Source: Siphonodentalium dalli (taxonomy: Eukaryota > Mollusca > Scaphopoda > Gadilida > Siphonodentaliidae). From it: a stretch of 64,000 nt of DNA. Below the pieces are notes generated by a model. That model made no database searches, was not told where the DNA came from, and was given only the letters and a program-made list of their open reading frames with translations. Position 1 is the stretch's first letter. The number at the start of each line of letters is the position of its first letter. Of the stretch, positions 24,477 through 37,102 are shown piece by piece. The translations under genes and the position numbers were made by a program. The stretch spans positions 94,735,345 through 94,799,344 of the forward strand of contig CP136061.1 in NCBI GenBank assembly GCA_032622095.1, in the 5' to 3' direction.

Positions 24477-24978
24477 CATTAGTATATGTCACAGAATGAC
24501 GAATTGAAATAATACAAAAATACAACTTTGAACACGATGATTTGGTCCCAATAAAACACATGCAGCCATTTGTATTTATCGGAATTCCAAAATCAGAAAT
24601 GGAATGTCAAGAAAGGGTATAGGGATACTGTACTCAAATGTTGTTGATGGTTTATATAGTCTCTGAGTCGTAGAATAAGGTAACCAGATTTCCATTATTT
24701 GATAGTCTGTTGAGTACGAAGTGATGCTACGGATGGCAGATTAGCCGGAATGCGAAAATACTAATTGTCGTTTTCAAGAAAATGTATCAAATAAATTTTA
24801 TATTATAAGCATATTAGTCCCATATACTCATTTAAGTCATTGTATAGTCACCAGTCAGTGAGTGGCTTGAGTTTACGCACCGTATCAATATAATTTTTTA
24901 CACGATCATGTGTGCCACGCGTTGCCCAATCCACTATCCGTGATTTATTTTGATTACGTCTTGTACACGGAAATTCGT

Positions 24979-25022
24979 AATTTAATTTATGGCTCCAGCA
25001 GGCTCCAGCCATAAATTAAATT
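24979..25022. repeat. 44-bp hairpin
   Basis: aatttaatttatggct, a 12-base loop, and its complement. The rest of 24,477-25,296 shows no feature apart from a short family B fragment near 24,515-24,580. Confidence 0.7.
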
Positions 25023-25296
25023 TATATAAAATTATTAACTTTGATTTTAAGATAACCTATCAACATGAACGTTTAAATACATCTTCGTCTCAAATTGCCT
25101 ATTTTTCTATATATTATCGATAATAGATCGTTGTTATCATATAGAATTTATTGGAAATGGCGCACAGTACCCCTTTAACACGAATTATGCAGTATACCAT
25201 AATCGTTTCAGAGCGGCGACAGCTCTAGATTTTATTCTCATTCTTGTCATCGTCAGTTGCAATTTTTACGCGACCGCTGACAATAAATTCTGGAAC

Positions 25297-25550
25297 TTAA
25301 AGACATATTATGGACTTTTTCGGGTGCATGAAACTGATAAGTTAGTATGCAGGCACTATGACAACTGGGGGAATGTAACATTCTACTAACATCGCCGAAA
25401 ATTTGAAGCAAATCGACCGAACCACCCCATCGTCAGAACAACGCTCAATTGTAAATATTTATACTATACTCGATTTGGGACGCATCTATCGTCGATAAAG
25501 TGAGGAAAACGATCACCATACGGGAGTGTTTCACATCACTTTAAAGGTAC
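25297..25550. repeat. Dispersed repeat family C
   Basis: Starts cttaaagacatattatggac and ends gtgtttcacatcactt. A longer copy lies at 54,873-55,242. Both lie in introns of the same gene; the one here abuts the TTAA MITE at 25,555. Confidence 0.7.
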
Positions 25551-25554
25551 TCAA

Positions 25555-25985
25555 TCCGATTAAGCACCCCTAAATTACTATTTCTTTGGCTTCGGGGGTA
25601 AACAATATTTGATTCGAGTCGAGGAACCCACCCATCAGATATCAATGTTTGAAATCTATTATTTTAATTTGAAGTGGCCCAGTAAACTGTCGACGAGAAG
25701 AACTTATCTGACCAGATAGCGGATGAAGATCGATAACTCTAAAATCCAGTGGCTTTTTTGTGTCAGATATTTGACAACCGGCAAAATTTCGTTGAAAAAA
25801 ACGTTGATAAATAACAGGTTTTGGGCAATGTTATACTATATATATATAGTTGACTGTGGTTAGCATTATTTTTGGGCAATTAATCGATTCTGATAACTGA
25901 AGCGGCATTTCAAAATATGTTGTTGTTGTTGTCGTTGTTGTTGGAATCTGATGATATGGGGACCGTCGAATCGGATTGAGTACCT
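25555..25985. mobile_element. TTAA-flanked MITE with internal (TTG)n
   Basis: TTAA at 25,551-25,554 and 25,986-25,989; ends aggtactcaatccga and complement. Carries a ttgttgttgttgtcgttgtt tract near 25,920. Confidence 0.8.
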
Positions 25986-26243
25986 TTAAACGACACGATC
26001 TAAAACTTATCGATATTTTTTTTTTCAGCGCTGCATGCATGGACCATTTTTTGTGTGGAAATCTTCCGCGTATAGGCATATCTTTTGAGATGCCTCTTAC
26101 ACAAAATTATGTATACATACTTGTGGGGTTTTAATGAGCCATGTCTGTTTAAAAGAGTTTAACCCTGGTTTAACGGCCTTTTTTGTTGGAAGTATATTAC
26201 CGGGAAGAGATTCATTCTGAGAGCGTGTCTCCTGACATTTCAG

Positions 26244-26422
26244 CACAGGCACTGTGGTTCAAGAGGGAAATACTCCTCAGACCGGGACTGATATATTCAT
26301 ACTGAACGACGTGGAATGTAAGACTGCGGACATAGAGAGTACTTACTACTTACATGACTGTAAACGCAAGAACTGGAACGATGAAAACTGCAATGTTAAC
26401 GACGAAATCGGCGTCGAGTGTG
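26244..26422 (+). CDS. Exon 3: C-terminal half of SRCR domain
   Basis: Acceptor gacatttcag; the first base completes the Thr codon left by exon 2, so the phase-2 junction is exact. A second AG five bases downstream (cacag) would break the frame. The protein contains FILNDVECKT, LHDCKRKNWNDENC and DEIGVECG, matching the SRCR second-half pattern (DDVxCxGxE, CxHxxWGxHNC, EDAGVxC). Four cysteines here plus two in exon 2 give six, the group A set. The usual WG is WN, a modest deviation. The exon ends G|GTAGGT, phase 1, ready for the phase-1 EGF exons. The following intron is 12.7 kb and is filled with mobile elements and tandem arrays. Confidence 0.9.
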
Positions 26423-26532
26423 GTAGGTACATGTACTATTTATTATACGACTATCGGTTTTATTTCCCCAATACCTTTACCTTCTCTGTAAATTCCTCCT
26501 ATGTCAGGATAACCGTCCTTATAGGGTGGACG

Positions 26533-27652
26533 CAGGGATGTGGCTAGAGGGGGGTGTGGGGGTGTCTCACCCCCTCCCAGCAGAGAGCTATATTTTCAAT
26601 AGTTGGAAATTTCATACCTGCCACAACGAAATTTCACACCAACAATAGGTTGAAAATGTTCTTGTAGTTTGATTATAAAACAATTTATTGGGGGAATTTA
26701 TTGTTTATCGACCAATATTTGCATATGTTCCTATTTTTGGTCAAAATATTTGACAGAAATGGTCATCAGTTGGAAATTTTCCAACCTTAGGGGGGTGACA
26801 GGTTGGAAATTTCCAACACTTGGAAAGCTTGTGTCCTGGTCTCTCCCCCGTGGCCAGTCAAAAACTTCTAGTTAATTTAAGAAAACAATATTGTCATACA
26901 ATTGGTCAACATTGTCATTGGAATTGTCATCAGTTGGAAAATTTCCAACCTAAGTGGGGGTGTAGGGTTTGAAATTTCGAACAGTAGGAAGGCTTGAGGC
27001 TAGTCTAGATGTTAGGATTTTGCGATTTTCTTGTTCAGATGTCAAAATTTTCGCACACCGGGCCGAACCACGGTCGGCCCGGTGTGTCATTGCCCCATTC
27101 ACATGGCCAATACAAAACTGCTAATTAGTTTAGCAAAACAATATTTTACTACATTTGGTCAAATTTGTAGACATAAATGGTCATCAGTTGAAGAATTTTC
27201 CAACCTGAGGGGGAGTATGAGGTTTGAAATTTCCAACACTAGGAAAGCTTCAGTTGAGGCCAGTCTTGATGCTAGGATTTGCGATTTTCTTGTATAGTTT
27301 TCAAAATTTTCTCACACCGGGCCGAACAACCATGGACGGCCCGGTGTTTCCTGGTCTGTTGTCGGTAGCTGTGTGCATTTGTCTGGATTTAGATCACTAG
27401 TTGTTTTTTTTTGGGGGCAATTTTCAGGTTAAAATATCTTAATGTTCTCATACTAGGAAAATAGAAGCATGGCTTATGAATATATAGGAAATTAGGCCTG
27501 AGCATGAGGTACAAGGGGGGGGGGTGCAAATGGAAATATGCAAAAAGTTGTGTTGGTGTGATTGCGACTCAAGGGGGGGGGGGGGGGGTGCAGTTGGAAA
27601 TTCCCAAGGTGGACACCCCCCCCCCAGTGGAGACCCTCTAGCCACATCCCTG
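26533..27652. mobile_element. hAT-like element, 1,120 bp, 8-bp target duplication
   Basis: Tips CAGGGATGTGGCTAGAG and complement, flanked by GGTGGACG at 26,525-26,532 and 27,653-27,660. Internal units repeat gtcatcagttgga / tttccaac and two small hairpins caccgggccgaac...gcccggtg (27,055 and 27,316). G runs near the right end. No transposase frame. Confidence 0.85.
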
Positions 27653-27825
27653 GGTGGACGTGACCACTTCTTCTTGAGCACAGTCTAAATATTGTAGTAT
27701 GTCTCACACCCTTCTGATATATGTACATGTAAACATGTTTAGATTTGATTTTTCCATGGCTTCCTGTATCAAAATTTTCATCCAGTGGGAATCTACTGCA
27801 TTATCCACCATGATTTTTCATAAGC

Positions 27826-27880
27826 ATATATGGGGAATGGATGGTGGTGCGTGGTTTCGTGTATTCTTACATGGAGGATA
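27826..27880 (+). repeat. Left flank of the Helitron insertion, paralogous to 37,744-37,800
   Basis: Gtggtttcgtgtattcttac and neighbours are an inverted copy of 37,744-37,800. Joined to 31,374 onward, this reconstructs the uninterrupted sequence seen at 37,725-37,800. Confidence 0.8.
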
Positions 27881-27900
27881 TCTATATCTATATTTGCGAA

Positions 27901-27959
<59 letters not shown>

Positions 27960-30900
27960 GTTCTATAGAAATTCACAGGGGACCATCTAGATGATGCCAA
28001 AGGGGTCTACTAGGAGTAGCTTTTTACGAGAAAGATAATGGTCGGGGTTAGAATTTTCTAAAGTGACGCCGTTGTTGTCAGGGGCAGAAAAGGGGGAGGG
28101 GCAGAACAAAAATTTGTCGCCGATTGCCACCAAACTTATATATAATCATCCCCATAATATTAGGAATCTAATGGCGTGGTTTAAATATGGCAAAAGTCGC
28201 GCCGTTCGCGTCAGGGGTGCCCGAAAGGGGGGGGGGGGCAGATTTTTTTTTGTCGCCGATTGCCACGAAACTTACATATAATCATCCCCATGATATGAAG
28301 AATCCAACGGTGTGGTTTAAATATGTCAAAAGTGGCGTCGTTTGAGTCAGGGATGAACGGAAGGGGAGAGGGGCACCAATATTGATAAAACTAATTTTAG
28401 CGCCGATTTCCACCAAATTGATGTATATTCTTCTTCGTGATACAAGGAATCTAATTGTGCGATTTAACAACGCCAAATTGTTGTTTTTGGATGAGATTGG
28501 GAGGGGTGGGCACTAAATTTGATAATAAGTCGCCGATTGCCACCACACTTATACAAAATCATCCCCATGGTATGAGGAGTCTAATGGCGTGGCTTTTATC
28601 TGTCAAATGTGGCCTCATTCGAGTCAGTGTTGCATTGAAAGGGACAGGGGCACCAAAATTGATGCACAATTTTTTTAGCGCCAATTTCCACCAAATTGAT
28701 ACACGTTCTTATCCATGATACGAGGAATCTAATCGTGATTTAAAGACACCATAGTGGTGCTGTTTGGGTGAGAGATGGAGAGGGGAGGGATTGGCACCAA
28801 ATTTGATAAACAAATTGTTTAGTCGCCGATTATCACCAAACTTATAAACAATCATCTCCATGATATCAGGAGTGTAATCGTGTGGTTTAAGGATGTCACA
28901 AGTGGGGCCATTCGAGTCAGTGGTGTATATAGATACATATAATCATCCCCATGATATGAAGAATCCAACGGTGTGGTTTAAATATGTCAAAAGTGGCGTC
29001 GTTTGAGTCAGGGATGAACGGAAGGGAAGAGGGGCACCAAAATTGATAAAACTAATTTTTGCGCCGATTTCCACCAAATTGATGTATATTCTTCTTCATG
29101 ATACAAGGAATCTAATTGTGCGATTTAACAACGCCAAATTGTTGTTTTTGGATGAGAGATTGGGAGGGGGTGGGCACTAAATTTGATAATAAGTCGCCGA
29201 TTGCCACCACACTTGTACAAAATCATCCCCATGGTATGAGGAGTCTAATGGCGTGGCTTTTATCTGTCAAATATGGCCTCATTCGAGTCAGGGTTGCATT
29301 GAAAGGGACAGGGGCACCAAAATTGATGCACAATTTTTTTAGCGCCAATTTCCACCAAATTGATACACGTTCTTATCCATGATACGAGGAATCTAATCGT
29401 GATTTAAAGACGCCATAGTGGTGCTGTTTGGGTGAGAGATGGAGAGGGGAGGGATTGGCACCAAATTTGATAAAAAAAATTGTTTAGTCGCCGATTATCA
29501 CCAAACTTATAAACAATCATCTCCATGATATCAGGAGTGTAAGTTTAAGGATGTCACAAGTGGGGCCATTCGAGTCAGTGGTGTATAGAGATGAGAGGGA
29601 CACAAAAAATTATGTCTATATGTTTAGTGCCGATTTCCACCAGATTGATACATATTCTTCTCCGTGATACGAGGAATCTTATCGTGTGGTTTAGATACAC
29701 CAAATTGGTGCCCTATGGGTGAGAGATATGGGGACCTTAAATTTGATACGAATTTGTATACTCGCCAATTTTCACCAATTTCATATATATGCATCTCTAA
29801 TCTCTAATGAGTCTTAGTGTGTGCAGCTTGAGTCCGAAATAGGGACGGGAGGGTCACCAAAACTGATACAAAATATTTTTAGTACCAATTACCATCAAAT
29901 TCAGACACGTTCTTCTCAAATGATACAAGAAATAAAATCGTGCTGTCTGTCTGTCTTTTTGTCTGTCTGTGTGCGTTCTATATATAACTTCACGCGGTAC
30001 AATCGAGATGGCACCAAGGCGTTCTAAGAGGGGTAACTTTTTACAAGGAAGATAATGGTGCGGGTTAACATTTAAAAATTTAAAAAATATGGTGAAATAG
30101 TTTTGTCGCTGATTTCCACCAAATGAATACATAATCACCTTCGCAATATGGCGTAGTTCGAGTCAGCGTTGCATCAACAATTGATTTAATAAACCAAATT
30201 CCACCATATTCATACACGTTTTTCTCTAATGATATACCATGAATTAAATCACATTTGGTGTCGTTTGCGTCACGGATGGCGAGCGGATATGCACTATCAT
30301 TGATAAGATTGCTATTCGCCGATATCCACATATAAGTTATATAGTCACCAGGCCATCTCCATATCATTTTTAGTAGTTGGGCGTTCACATTTCACAATCC
30401 CGACATATGGTGACCCACATAAGTCACTTGAACAATTATATCTTCTTAAAGTCATATTTATATGGGAATGGCAATCAAGGCATTCACACAATGAGCTAGC
30501 AAAAAGAGATAACTAGAAGAAGCATTAAACGTATATTTATCATTCTATTGAAGAGATACATATATTCGTGCAAACTGAGAGACCTCGAACCGTCAGAGGA
30601 TTGCATATATATAATAACAAAATTTAGTCTGTTCCATTCAATACAGTTTCCACAAAAACTTACAATTTGTCAAGAGATATGGAAGGCCTGTTCAAAAATA
30701 GTGGTCGCAATGTGCAGTCAAATATAGTTTCTTCTGATATACAAGAAAATGCAGTTAGTAGCACAAGACTTTTCAGGATCCTACCAATACTGACATCTGA
30801 CAAGGGTTTTAGAACAGACTCATCGACTGACATAAACAACTCAAAATCTCGCTCTGTGCCTGGCACATGTAGCTGATATATGTGCGCAGCAACATTTTGT

Positions 30901-31373
30901 TTAAACTAAGAATATTTAGCCAATATATAGCACCGTGAACAGAGGAGCACCTGGAAATTTCTTTGAAACATCTGTATCTTCATGGAGATATGATAGCCAG
31001 GTGTCCTCGAGATCTTAGTCCAACCCACTAGATTGATTGATACATCTCAATATGTAAAACCCAATTATCATCTTTTATCGAACTAATGTGTTTATGATGT
31101 TCATGTATCATATTATAACGTCTAATGTATACACAGTTGAAAATAAATAAATACTTCATTATTGGTGGAACGGATTAATCGCGATAAACAGAATGACAAT
31201 TGACAAGGTGAGCCACTACTTATATTCCATGACTGTAATACTCATGTTTTGTGATGCTATTTGAATATACAATTTATGAGAAAACGTATAACACTTTAAG
31301 CAAGAGAATTCTCTATTCCCAACAAATATCCACAGCATACATTAACCTGGGCAACGCCGGGTAACCCTGCTAG
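27881..31373 (+). mobile_element. Helitron-like element, 3.5 kb, with long tandem core
   Basis: Starts TCTATATCTATATTTGCGAA after A, then a (TCTG)n tract at 27,901-27,958. Ends with hairpin acctgggcaacgccgggt, seven bases, then CTAG before T at 31,374. The core (28,020-30,380) is diverged units sharing caccaaacttata, atcatccccatgatatga and gattccaccaaattgat. A 661-bp block is duplicated (28,281 and 28,942). A second internal copy of the TCTG head lies at 29,941-30,060. Region 30,400-31,340 shows no frame with replication or helicase motifs. Confidence 0.75.
28281..29600. repeat. 661-bp tandem duplication inside the Helitron core
   Basis: 28,281-28,941 and 28,942 to about 29,600 are nearly identical, beginning atcatccccatgatatgaag. 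The second copy shows small deletions (for example at 29,540). Confidence 0.9.
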
Positions 31374-31924
31374 TATACCATATTTTCAGAGACCCACTAC
31401 AGTAAAGCGATCATTTTCCGACCATCGGATCAGCTACTGTTTGAACCGATGTCACACCACCCTTCTCTACCCTCGTATACTGCGCACGTCCGTAAAAAGC
31501 CGGACTATTTATTATACAAAAATAGTTCCTTCTTTATTCTTGTTACTATATAGTGGCCAACATGTGGTTTCATTTCATAATTAATGACAGTAATTGTGCT
31601 TTTTAAATTAAAAGCATGTCATATGATAAACATGTTATCGCTGCAGTGAATTTATCTGGGGTTCACATCACGCCTGCGGCGGCTCGGTTTGATCCAGCGA
31701 TCTGAGCTCTTCAACCCGACGTGAGTCTTCAGCCTATTCGTCTGCGATAAAGCTACTAAATACGGAATATCGCGTCAATTTTATTACGTCCACAGACGGT
31801 ATATCGTAGAGAAAATGTATTATCATGTTCTGATGTTGCGTTTGCTAGTGGTAACAAATACATATCCAAATTGAAGTACCAGTATGTATATTGGCAAATA
31901 TATAGGAGGGAGCTAACTCTTAAT

Positions 31925-32375
31925 TTACATTTTTTATCAGGGGAGATTACTCGATTTTTGAAGATGTTATTGTGATATATTTTGAAGGGCGATTACTCGA
32001 ATTTCGAAAACTCTTCAAGGGACTTAACTCGATTTTTAACGTTATTCGAAACATTTACATGGGGGATAATTCTATTTTAAGCAAATCTAGAATTAATTTC
32101 AAGGGAGATAACTCGACATTTAAAGCTGTGATAACTCGATTTTGGAAGTTGGAAGCTGCGATGTTTATATATTTGATTGGAAAATTACTTTTACAAAAGA
32201 CTTGTATACGCTAAATTCGATAATTCGATTTTTACGCTGTTATTTAAAACCTTTTCAATGGAGATAACTCTATATTTTACACCAATCTCGAAATAATGTC
32301 AAGGGAAATAACTCGATATTTGAAACTGAGATTTAGAACCAATTTTTAAGGGAGACAACTCGATTTTGGAAGGTT
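31925..32375. repeat. Diverged tandem repeat with gggagataactcgattttt
   Basis: About seven imperfect units of 50-70 bp, each with a gggagataactcgat-like core. No coding signal. Confidence 0.7.
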
Positions 32376-32439
32376 CATGCAATTTCGAACTAGGGCACAC
32401 ACGCGACTTTCATATGCTATTTACGTGTATATATCTGGA

Positions 32440-34180
32440 AAATTCATTGGAGAATATTTTGACAGGACAACATGCACACCTAGTAGTAGTAAATATCGGC
32501 CACTTGACCGATTTATATCAAACAAAGGGTGTTGTAGGGTGACCCCAAGCCAATCTAAATATTCATCCCACACACCCACTACGATACAAAATGGCCGCCG
32601 TCCAGAGGGGTTCAAATATGGCATCTACATGTCAAGGGGTCGAAACCTGTCAGTTGTACCCTATTTTAACCCCTCTGGACGGTGGCTATTTTGGACATGG
32701 GTGGGTTGAGTGGGTGGGCTGAATATTTAGATTGGTGTGGAGCCACCCTACAACCTCCTTTGTTTGACCTAAATCGATCAAGGGTCCGAGAAATGGCATG
32801 GATGACCTATTTGAACCCATATAGATTGTGGCCATTTTGGATCGGGTGGGGTATCTGGAAAGAGTGTCTAGGGGTGCCACCATACAACACCCTTTGTTTG
32901 ACCTAAATTGGTCAAGGGTCGAGAAATGGCATAGGTGCCCTATTTGAACAAATCTGGATAGTGGCCATTTTGGATCGGAAAGGGGCGAATGGTGTGAATA
33001 TTTTGATTAGCATGGGGGCCACCCTACAACACCCTTTGTTTGACATAAATCGATCAAGCGGTGATAAATGGCATGGGTGCCCTATTTGAACCCATCTGGA
33101 TGGCGGCCATTTTGGATCAGAGAGGGGTGAGTTGTGTAAATATTTAGATTGGCTTGGAGCCACCCTACAACACCCTTTGTTTGATCTAAATCGGCCAAGG
33201 GGCAACAAATGGCTTGGGTGCCCTATTTGAACCCATTTGGATGGTGACCATTTTTGATCGGGTGGGGTGAATATTTAGATTGACTTGGAGCCACCCTACA
33301 ACACCCTTTATTTGACCTAAATCAATCAATGGTCCGAGAAATGGCATGGAATACCTATTTGAACCCATCTGGATGGCCGCCATTTTGGATTGGGTGGGGT
33401 GTGGAAAGACTACCCTGCACCACCTTTTGTTTGACATAAATCGGTCAAGGGGGGCAAGAAATGGCATCGGTGCCATATTTTTAACCCCTCTGGATGGTGG
33501 CAATTTTGGATTGGGGTGCATGGTTGGGGTGAATATTTAGATTGGCTTGGAGCCACCCTACAACACCCTTTGTGTGACCTAAATCGATCAAGGGTCCAAT
33601 AAATGGCATGGGTGACCTGTTTGAACCCATATGGACAGTGTTTGACCTAAATCGATCAAGGGGCGAGAAATGGCATAGGTGCCCTATTTGAATCCATCTG
33701 GATGGTGGCCATTTTGGATCAGGTGGGGTCGGGTGGGGTGAATATTTAGATTGGCTTGGGGCCACCATACAACACCCTTTGTTTGACCTAATTCGATCAA
33801 GGGTCTGAGAAATGTCATGGGTGACCTATTTGAACCCACATGGATGGTGGCCATTTTGGATCAGGGTGGGGGTATGGAAAGAGTGTCTTGGGTACCACCC
33901 TACACCACCCTTTGTTTGACCTTAATCTGAATATTTAGATTGGCTTGGGGCCACCATACAACACCCTTTGTTTGACCTAATTCGATCAAGGGTCTGAGAA
34001 ATGTCATGGGTGATCTATTTGAACCCACATGGATGGTGGCCATTTTGGATCGGGGTGGGGGTATGGAAAGAGTGTCTTGGGTACCACCCTACACCACACT
34101 TTGTTTGACCTAAATCTCAATATTTAGATTGGCTTTGACCTAAATCAATCAAGGGTCCGAGAAATGGCATGGGTGCTCCC
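32440..34180. repeat. About 140-bp tandem array, 11 or more units
   Basis: Unit contains gccaccctacaacacccttt, gtttgacctaaatcgatcaa, gagaaatggcatgggtg and gatggtggccattttggat. Units are partly deleted; 33,743-33,920 and 33,930-34,107 are a very recent duplicate pair. Open frames on both strands are by-products. Confidence 0.9.
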
Positions 34181-34428
34181 CCAGCGTTACTATCAATATA
34201 TAGCGTTATTATTTGGCTAATTTAAGTAATATTCTCCCAGTTTACACTCAATAAAACAAATTTGTCTCCGCATTTAAAATTCTTTGATATAGATCGTTTA
34301 TATTCTGCAATAATTTGTACACAAGAGACGGATTCTTATGTTTTATTGTATCCAGATTCCCACGAAATAACGACTCTGTAGAACACTTTGGTGTTCTAGA
34401 AACCACGCGAAAAAGACCCGATAATTCG

Positions 34429-35404
34429 TGGGGGGGTTGGAAAATATTTCCAGGCACGTATGATCATTTAAATTTTTTCCGGCCTCGGACCACCCACCCA
34501 CCCAATTTCTTCTGTTTCCGGCCTTTTTTTCCAGGCAATTTTGGACACCCACCCTTTTTTTCCGTTTCAGGAATTTTTTTCCAGTCAGTTTTGGACACCC
34601 ACCCCCTAAATAGTTTATTGCGCAAGATTTTAATAGAACAGTGCATAATGAACATAACGATACTATTTGAATTTATCATAGAAGTGTCATTAATCAAGAA
34701 ATGTGTCAACATAATCACATTTCTTAAGGGATAGGCAGAGTGCCAAAGTTTTTATTAACATTCAATTTCATAATATATAGTCACATTATCTAGTCACATA
34801 ATCACATTTGAGTATTCTACAGACTACATGGTACAACACATTTCACAACCACTCTCCTTAATGGAGGCAATAAAGATATATATAGATCCACATTGACTTG
34901 GAAAACAATTTGAAATTGTTCAAGCTGGCCCGGCTGGCCTTCAATTTATATGTTAATATTTTATGTTTTATGTTGTCAAAAGTCTATTTTATTCCATTAT
35001 TTATTATATCCTTATTCCATGTCACATATGGTCAAGTGTGCTTTCATTTTATTGCTTATTTTCAGCTGAGTTCTGCATAGTTATTCTTATTTTGTTGTAT
35101 CAGTAGATGGAATCCTGATTAAATTTTTTTTTTTTTTCCAATAGCGCAGTTTCTTGTTATATCAAGTTGAATTTGGGTTATTGTTGGCCATTGTGCAATT
35201 GATCCAACTTCTGATAACCTCTATATATAGTATAGCATTGCTATTAACTATATATGACCTGTTTCTGTTCAAAACACATCAAAATAAGACTCAATAGCAG
35301 AAATGGAAAAAAAATTGGCACATGGAAAAAACTGATTTTCGGACCCGAGAGACACACACCCACCCCATCATATGTGCCTGGAAATTTTTTCCGAACCCCC
35401 CCCC
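34429..35404. mobile_element. Inverted-repeat element with G-run tips, about 1 kb
   Basis: Tips gggggggttggaaaatattt and (complement) ggggggggttcggaaaaaat, both continuing into ttccaggcac. Cacccaccc blocks follow on the left. Interior AT-rich, without coding signal. Confidence 0.6.
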
Positions 35405-35710
35405 TGGTTAATTAGTTGAATATAACATGACTGGAAATTCTAAGGTGAAGGTCGAGTATAGCTCTTGCGACATTACCCCTCTACCGTAGAACACGCCGTC
35501 ATTACAATAGCAATATAAGGGGAGTCACTCTATTGTTTTGGCAGAATTCGACGATCGAGTGCACCCTTATTTATAGCCTTGAGTTTGACAACCGCGCAAA
35601 TTAAGAAACAAAGCACTTAGTAAACAAAATAAACACCTCCATATTGTCAAATAACAATAAATCAAATCGTGAATTAATTTTACTTCATGAATGAATGCAG
35701 TTAGCATATA

Positions 35711-35903
35711 TTGAGATGCCAATTCGGGTTCGAACCATTTACAATGATCCCGAAAACAAGCTACTTGGCAAAAGCAGTGAAATTAAAAGGGACGCAATTG
35801 TATCATGACTCATGTATGGAGTTTGACTGTCAATCAAGACTTGCAGGAATATACCATTACAAAGAAGGTGAATATCGTTTTAAACCAGATGAATTGCACT
35901 TAA
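35711..35903 (+). CDS. Unassigned short open frame in the 12.7-kb intron
   Basis: About 64 codons containing HDSCMEFDC and YHYKEGEYRF, unlike the surrounding repeats in composition. The frame runs into a TTAA-flanked MITE at 35,904. There is no clear acceptor, and the cysteine spacing is not that of an EGF or SRCR domain. It may be a chance frame or a fragment of an older element. Confidence 0.12.
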
Positions 35904-36370
35904 AGGTACTCAATCCGATCAGACGCTCCTAAAGTACTATTTCTTTGGCTTCGGGGGTAAAAAATATTTGATTTGAGTCGAGGAACCCACCCTTCAAAGT
36001 TCAGAATGATTAGATATCGATGTTTGAAGTTTGAAGATCTGGGCCAAAACTTATTCAAATCCACGTGCTCAAACGAACAAATTGCGGTTGTAACTTAATG
36101 TAAGATGGATAACTCTAAAATCAAGTGGTTATTATTGTTAATAGTAACAACTTTATTTTAGAGTTATCCATCTTACATTAATTACAATCATAATTTGTCC
36201 GTTTGAGCGCGTGGATTTGAATAAGTTTTGGCCCAGATCTTCAAACTTCAAACATCAATATCTGATCATTCTGAGCTTTGAAGGGTGGGTTCCTCGACTC
36301 GAATCAAATATTTTTTACCCCGAAGCCAAATAAATAGTAATATAGGACCCTCTGATCGGATTGAGTACCT
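35904..36370. mobile_element. TTAA-flanked MITE inserted in a GCACTTAAGTGC repeat
   Basis: TTAA at 35,900-35,903 and 36,371-36,374. Left flank gaattgcac and right flank gtgcaaatc rejoin as gcacTTAAgtgc, the unit of the adjacent minisatellite, showing one TTAA was duplicated. Internal hairpin gatggataactctaaaat near 36,105-36,180. Confidence 0.9.
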
Positions 36371-36374
36371 TTAA

Positions 36375-36540
36375 GTGCAAATCGAATTACTATTTGCACT
36401 TAGGTGAAAATGATTTGCACTTAAGTGCAAATGATTTGCACTTAAGTAACGTTAGTGTATTGATTTGTACATAAGTGCAATTCATTTGCACTTAAGTGCA
36501 AATGAATTGCATTTAAGTGCAAATATTTGCACTTAAGTCT
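36375..36540. repeat. Palindromic minisatellite gcacttaagtgcaaatga
   Basis: Several imperfect units of 18-22 bp, each containing cacttaagtg. Confidence 0.8.
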
Positions 36541-37102
36541 AAATAAATCAATAATGTGAAAACGTCTTGCCATATTCAACGAGACGTGATGCGAAGCCCA
36601 GATCACTGCAGCGATAACAGGTTTATTATATGACATGCTTTTTATTTGAAAAGCGCAATTTCTGTCATTAATTATGAAATGAAACCACAGGCAGGCCACT
36701 ATAGCTATATAGTAACAAAAATAAAGAAGGAATTTGTATAATACATGTAAATAGTCCTGCTTTTACGGACATGCGCTCATATGCAGAGCCACACCAGGGA
36801 TTGAGCGCTATATAAATGATATACATTAGTATTATATGCGAGATAGAGAAGGGTGGTATGACATCGGTATTACATTACATTACCTCCAACTGTCGCGTTA
36901 GCTGATCCGATGGTTGGGAAATGATCGCTTTACTATAGTGGTATTGGGGAAAGAAAAATGATAGCTGTAGCAGTGATTGGTTCTGCGTTTATTTCTGAAT
37001 CCAGGAGAGGCGGACATAAGTTCCAGACACGTTAGCGGGGTGGTTGTGTCATCATCTGCACTATACCTGCTGCGAATCAATAACAGTAAAACTAGATAAC
37101 TA

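Larger units (their letters stand above)
31393..36939. repeat. Inverted paralogous segment (arms 31,393-31,648 and 36,604-36,939)
   Basis: Left arm runs agtaaagcgatcattttccg to atcgctgcagtga; right arm is the complement in reverse order with a roughly 70-bp extra segment. With the flanks at 27,826-27,880/31,374-31,392 and 37,725-37,800 these arms form the ends of a 10-kb inverted structure. Confidence 0.75.

Noticed and set aside
32377-33768. Frames with repeated PSQSKYSPH-type peptides
   Set aside because: Translations of the 140-bp tandem array; they break at unit deletions.
35728-35745. ggttcgaacc as a tRNA or SINE B box
   Set aside because: No A box at the proper distance and no foldable tRNA around it.
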